From Parietichytrium sp. I65-24A (Eukaryota; Sar; Bigyra; Thraustochytrida; Thraustochytriidae), in assembly GCA_012862575.1 (NCBI GenBank), contig BLSF01000005.1:806001-870000 (forward strand): a stretch of DNA of 64,000 nt, in the 5' to 3' direction. A program made the position numbers and the translations under genes. The notes below the pieces were generated by a model that was not told the origin of the DNA, ran no database searches, and saw only the letters and a program-made list of their open reading frames with translations. This document shows, in pieces, positions 62,601-64,000 of the stretch (its first letter is position 1; each line of letters starts with the position of its first letter).

Positions 62601-64000
62601 AAAGGTCGTGGAGCATATCGAAATTAGACGGCGCAAGCTTGGAGAAGAACTCGTATCGAGGATTTTGCTCGCTTGACTCCAGCTGGGTCCGCTCGTCGCA
62701 ATAACCAGGCCCGAATGTCTCGTCTTGGAGATCGTGCCCCTTCGCCGCGTGCTGTGCGCTACAATACTCGCAAATCTCCATCTTACATGTATTGCATCTC
62801 ATGTACACCTGTGGCCTTGGAAACTCTCCCGTGAGCGGATACGTGCAGCCCACACCTTCTGCTTGTAAGCCTGCGATGCCTTCCAAAGTTGTCGTCCAGT
62901 TTGGTAGGCGCGCATCCCAATCCGGGTAGTAGGCGCTTGGCGAAAGAGCAAAACTGAGTTGCAGCATTGCCTGAGCCAGTTCCCACGCCTGATTAGTATG
63001 AACCCGTCTAGTCCAATCTGCCTTCTTTTCTTCCCACCAGAAGAAGAAAGCGCTTGGCAAGAGTGATAGCACCAGCACTTTGAGTCCGAATGCAACCTCT
63101 GCCACGGAGTCCATACCTTGATCAAGCATGTGTGCCCACATATGCCTAGAGTCTCGGTCCCACCAAATTGCTTGAACTTCACTTCGTAAACCCTCTTCTA
63201 AGCTTCGCAAGCAAAGGCGGAGCAGCTTGCCATCCTCACACGTCCGGTACGCCTCTCTAATAAAAGCACGGGGAATTGGCCTAGTCCCGGTGCTGATGCA
63301 GTCAATGACATCAGCTGTTTGACAAACCACGTCAAACCAGGTCCTCTCGGAGATACCTACCTTCCAAGCGTCAGCAAAGGGGCGCAGTGCGGAGCAAACA
63401 TCCGGTCCCCGCAGACTACACCCACATGGCAAGGTGGTGGTGCGCTCATTTTTCAAACGATGCCCGGCATGACATGTCGCTGCACAGGCACTGCAAACGG
63501 CTTGTTGCCCAGAGAGCTGGCAAGTTTCGCAATCAACCACAACCTTCGCATTGTCTCTTCTCCCATAAACCACTAAGCTGCATAAAGGAGCTTTCAGACT
63601 GTTTCGAGAAGTCTCGGCCTTGTTTACGGCATCGCAACGCTTCGAATATTCGAGCTCCTGAAGCGCCCATAGCTTGCGGCACAGCACAAGCAGCTCCAAC
63701 AAGCACACAAAGTATGGCGAAACCGATGTGAACCCAACTTCAACCACCTCATCAAACATCAGAAGTAGATCGTGGTGCAACTTGTAGAGCCCGTGTCTCA
63801 TGACTTCGTTCCATTTTGCAACTTGCGTTGTCCCATGAGGCGGTTTAAGTGAACCTGAAAATACTTTCATCTGAGCTTTCACCAGCAGAGTGATGACCTC
63901 GCAAAGTTCTGGCTTGAACGCAAGATCCTTTGATCGCAAGTATGCGATGGCAGTCTCAAAGAACCGGATACCAGCTTCTCCTCGCAGGAGAACTCGTTCT
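59696..64000 (-). CDS. UBR-box and HECT-domain E3 ubiquitin ligase (5' partial)
   Basis: Exons (minus): beyond 64000 to 60682, 60614-60069, 59962-59882, 59797-59696; introns of 67, 106 and 84 nt, all in phase 0. About 1348 residues are in view and the frame is open at the window end. A UBR-type zinc finger lies at about 63390-63531 ('CETCQLSGQQAVCSACAATC' then H-x-G-H and 'CGCSL'); UBR boxes read N-degrons. The HECT N-lobe has 'FKVRFAGEGGHDVGGLYRDL' and 'FLGNLIGMACMRHGITLSID'. The C-lobe has 'VELCPLGKERKVTFDNAIEY' and 'DRTQFLRFVWGRERL', and, on an 81-nt exon, 'LPVAHTCFFSIDLPAFSSK' with the catalytic Cys. The end is 'EILKERLLFAIRNCSVI'. UBR plus HECT recalls UBR5, but MLLE is not seen. The first intron's GTATTT donor is inferred because only its removal restores the frame. 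All catalytic parts look intact. Confidence 0.92.

Overview
The window is nuclear DNA from a eukaryote, probably a unicellular alga. Genes are mostly single-exon, but several have short introns of 67 to 106 nt with GTAAGT/GTGAGT donors and, in one clear case, a TACTAAC branch point. Coding DNA is moderately GC-rich. The intergenic DNA is full of microsatellites, minisatellites and CTAG-rich stretches. A Q/H-rich transcription factor with two plant-type AP2 domains favours the plant/algal side of the tree. A mesophilic unicellular red alga would fit the compact intron-poor genes, but the sequence alone does not prove it. UGA is used as an ordinary stop, for example in the cyclophilin and HECT genes. 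I see no virus-like element, transposon ORF, rRNA, convincing tRNA or CRISPR array.

Layout. 1-1109 (-) is the 5' part of a BEACH-type protein with a ConA-like domain. 1110-9628 has no convincing gene; it holds a 0.9-kb near-duplicate joined by a single N and a GC-rich block before the AP2 factor (9629-11497, +). Then come peptidyl-tRNA hydrolase 2 (12223-12792, -), a membrane C2-PH protein (13483-15981, -), a 3-kb microsatellite zone, a tail-anchored protein (19044-20087, +), a possible 73-aa membrane protein, and a PH-PH-SAM-RCC1-WW protein (21597-24131, -). After 3.9 kb without a clear gene come a ribonuclease-kappa/V-ATPase-f-like protein (27998-28420, +) and the four-exon DNA polymerase delta catalytic subunit (28861-32373, -).

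The second half holds an ER-type cyclophilin (-), a CDIN1-like nuclease fused to a ubiquitin-like tail and interrupted by one in-frame TGA (35322-37160, -), a YerD-type glutamate-synthase-domain oxidoreductase with one intron (38979-40899, +), an RGG/His-rich coiled-coil protein with a G-box minisatellite upstream (-), a three-exon CFAP20-domain protein (-), a KCTD-like BTB protein (+), a Cys-rich single-pass membrane protein (+), a large PH-domain protein whose start lies beside a second N-joined duplication (+), an LRR coiled-coil protein (-), a divergent iron-alcohol-dehydrogenase-like protein (+), and the 3' part of a UBR-box/HECT ubiquitin ligase that runs off the end (-).

The genes are a mix of housekeeping (replication, translation quality control, protein folding, ubiquitin, vacuolar ATPase) and signalling scaffolds, with no sign of an operon-like functional cluster. 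The strongest oddities are the TGA exactly at a conserved Trp just before the catalytic D-x-K of the CDIN1-like nuclease, the two N-joined duplicated contig ends, the tandem G-box array, and two short interspersed motifs (GTACCGGTAC and TGACWGTGAG) strongly over-represented in intergenic DNA.
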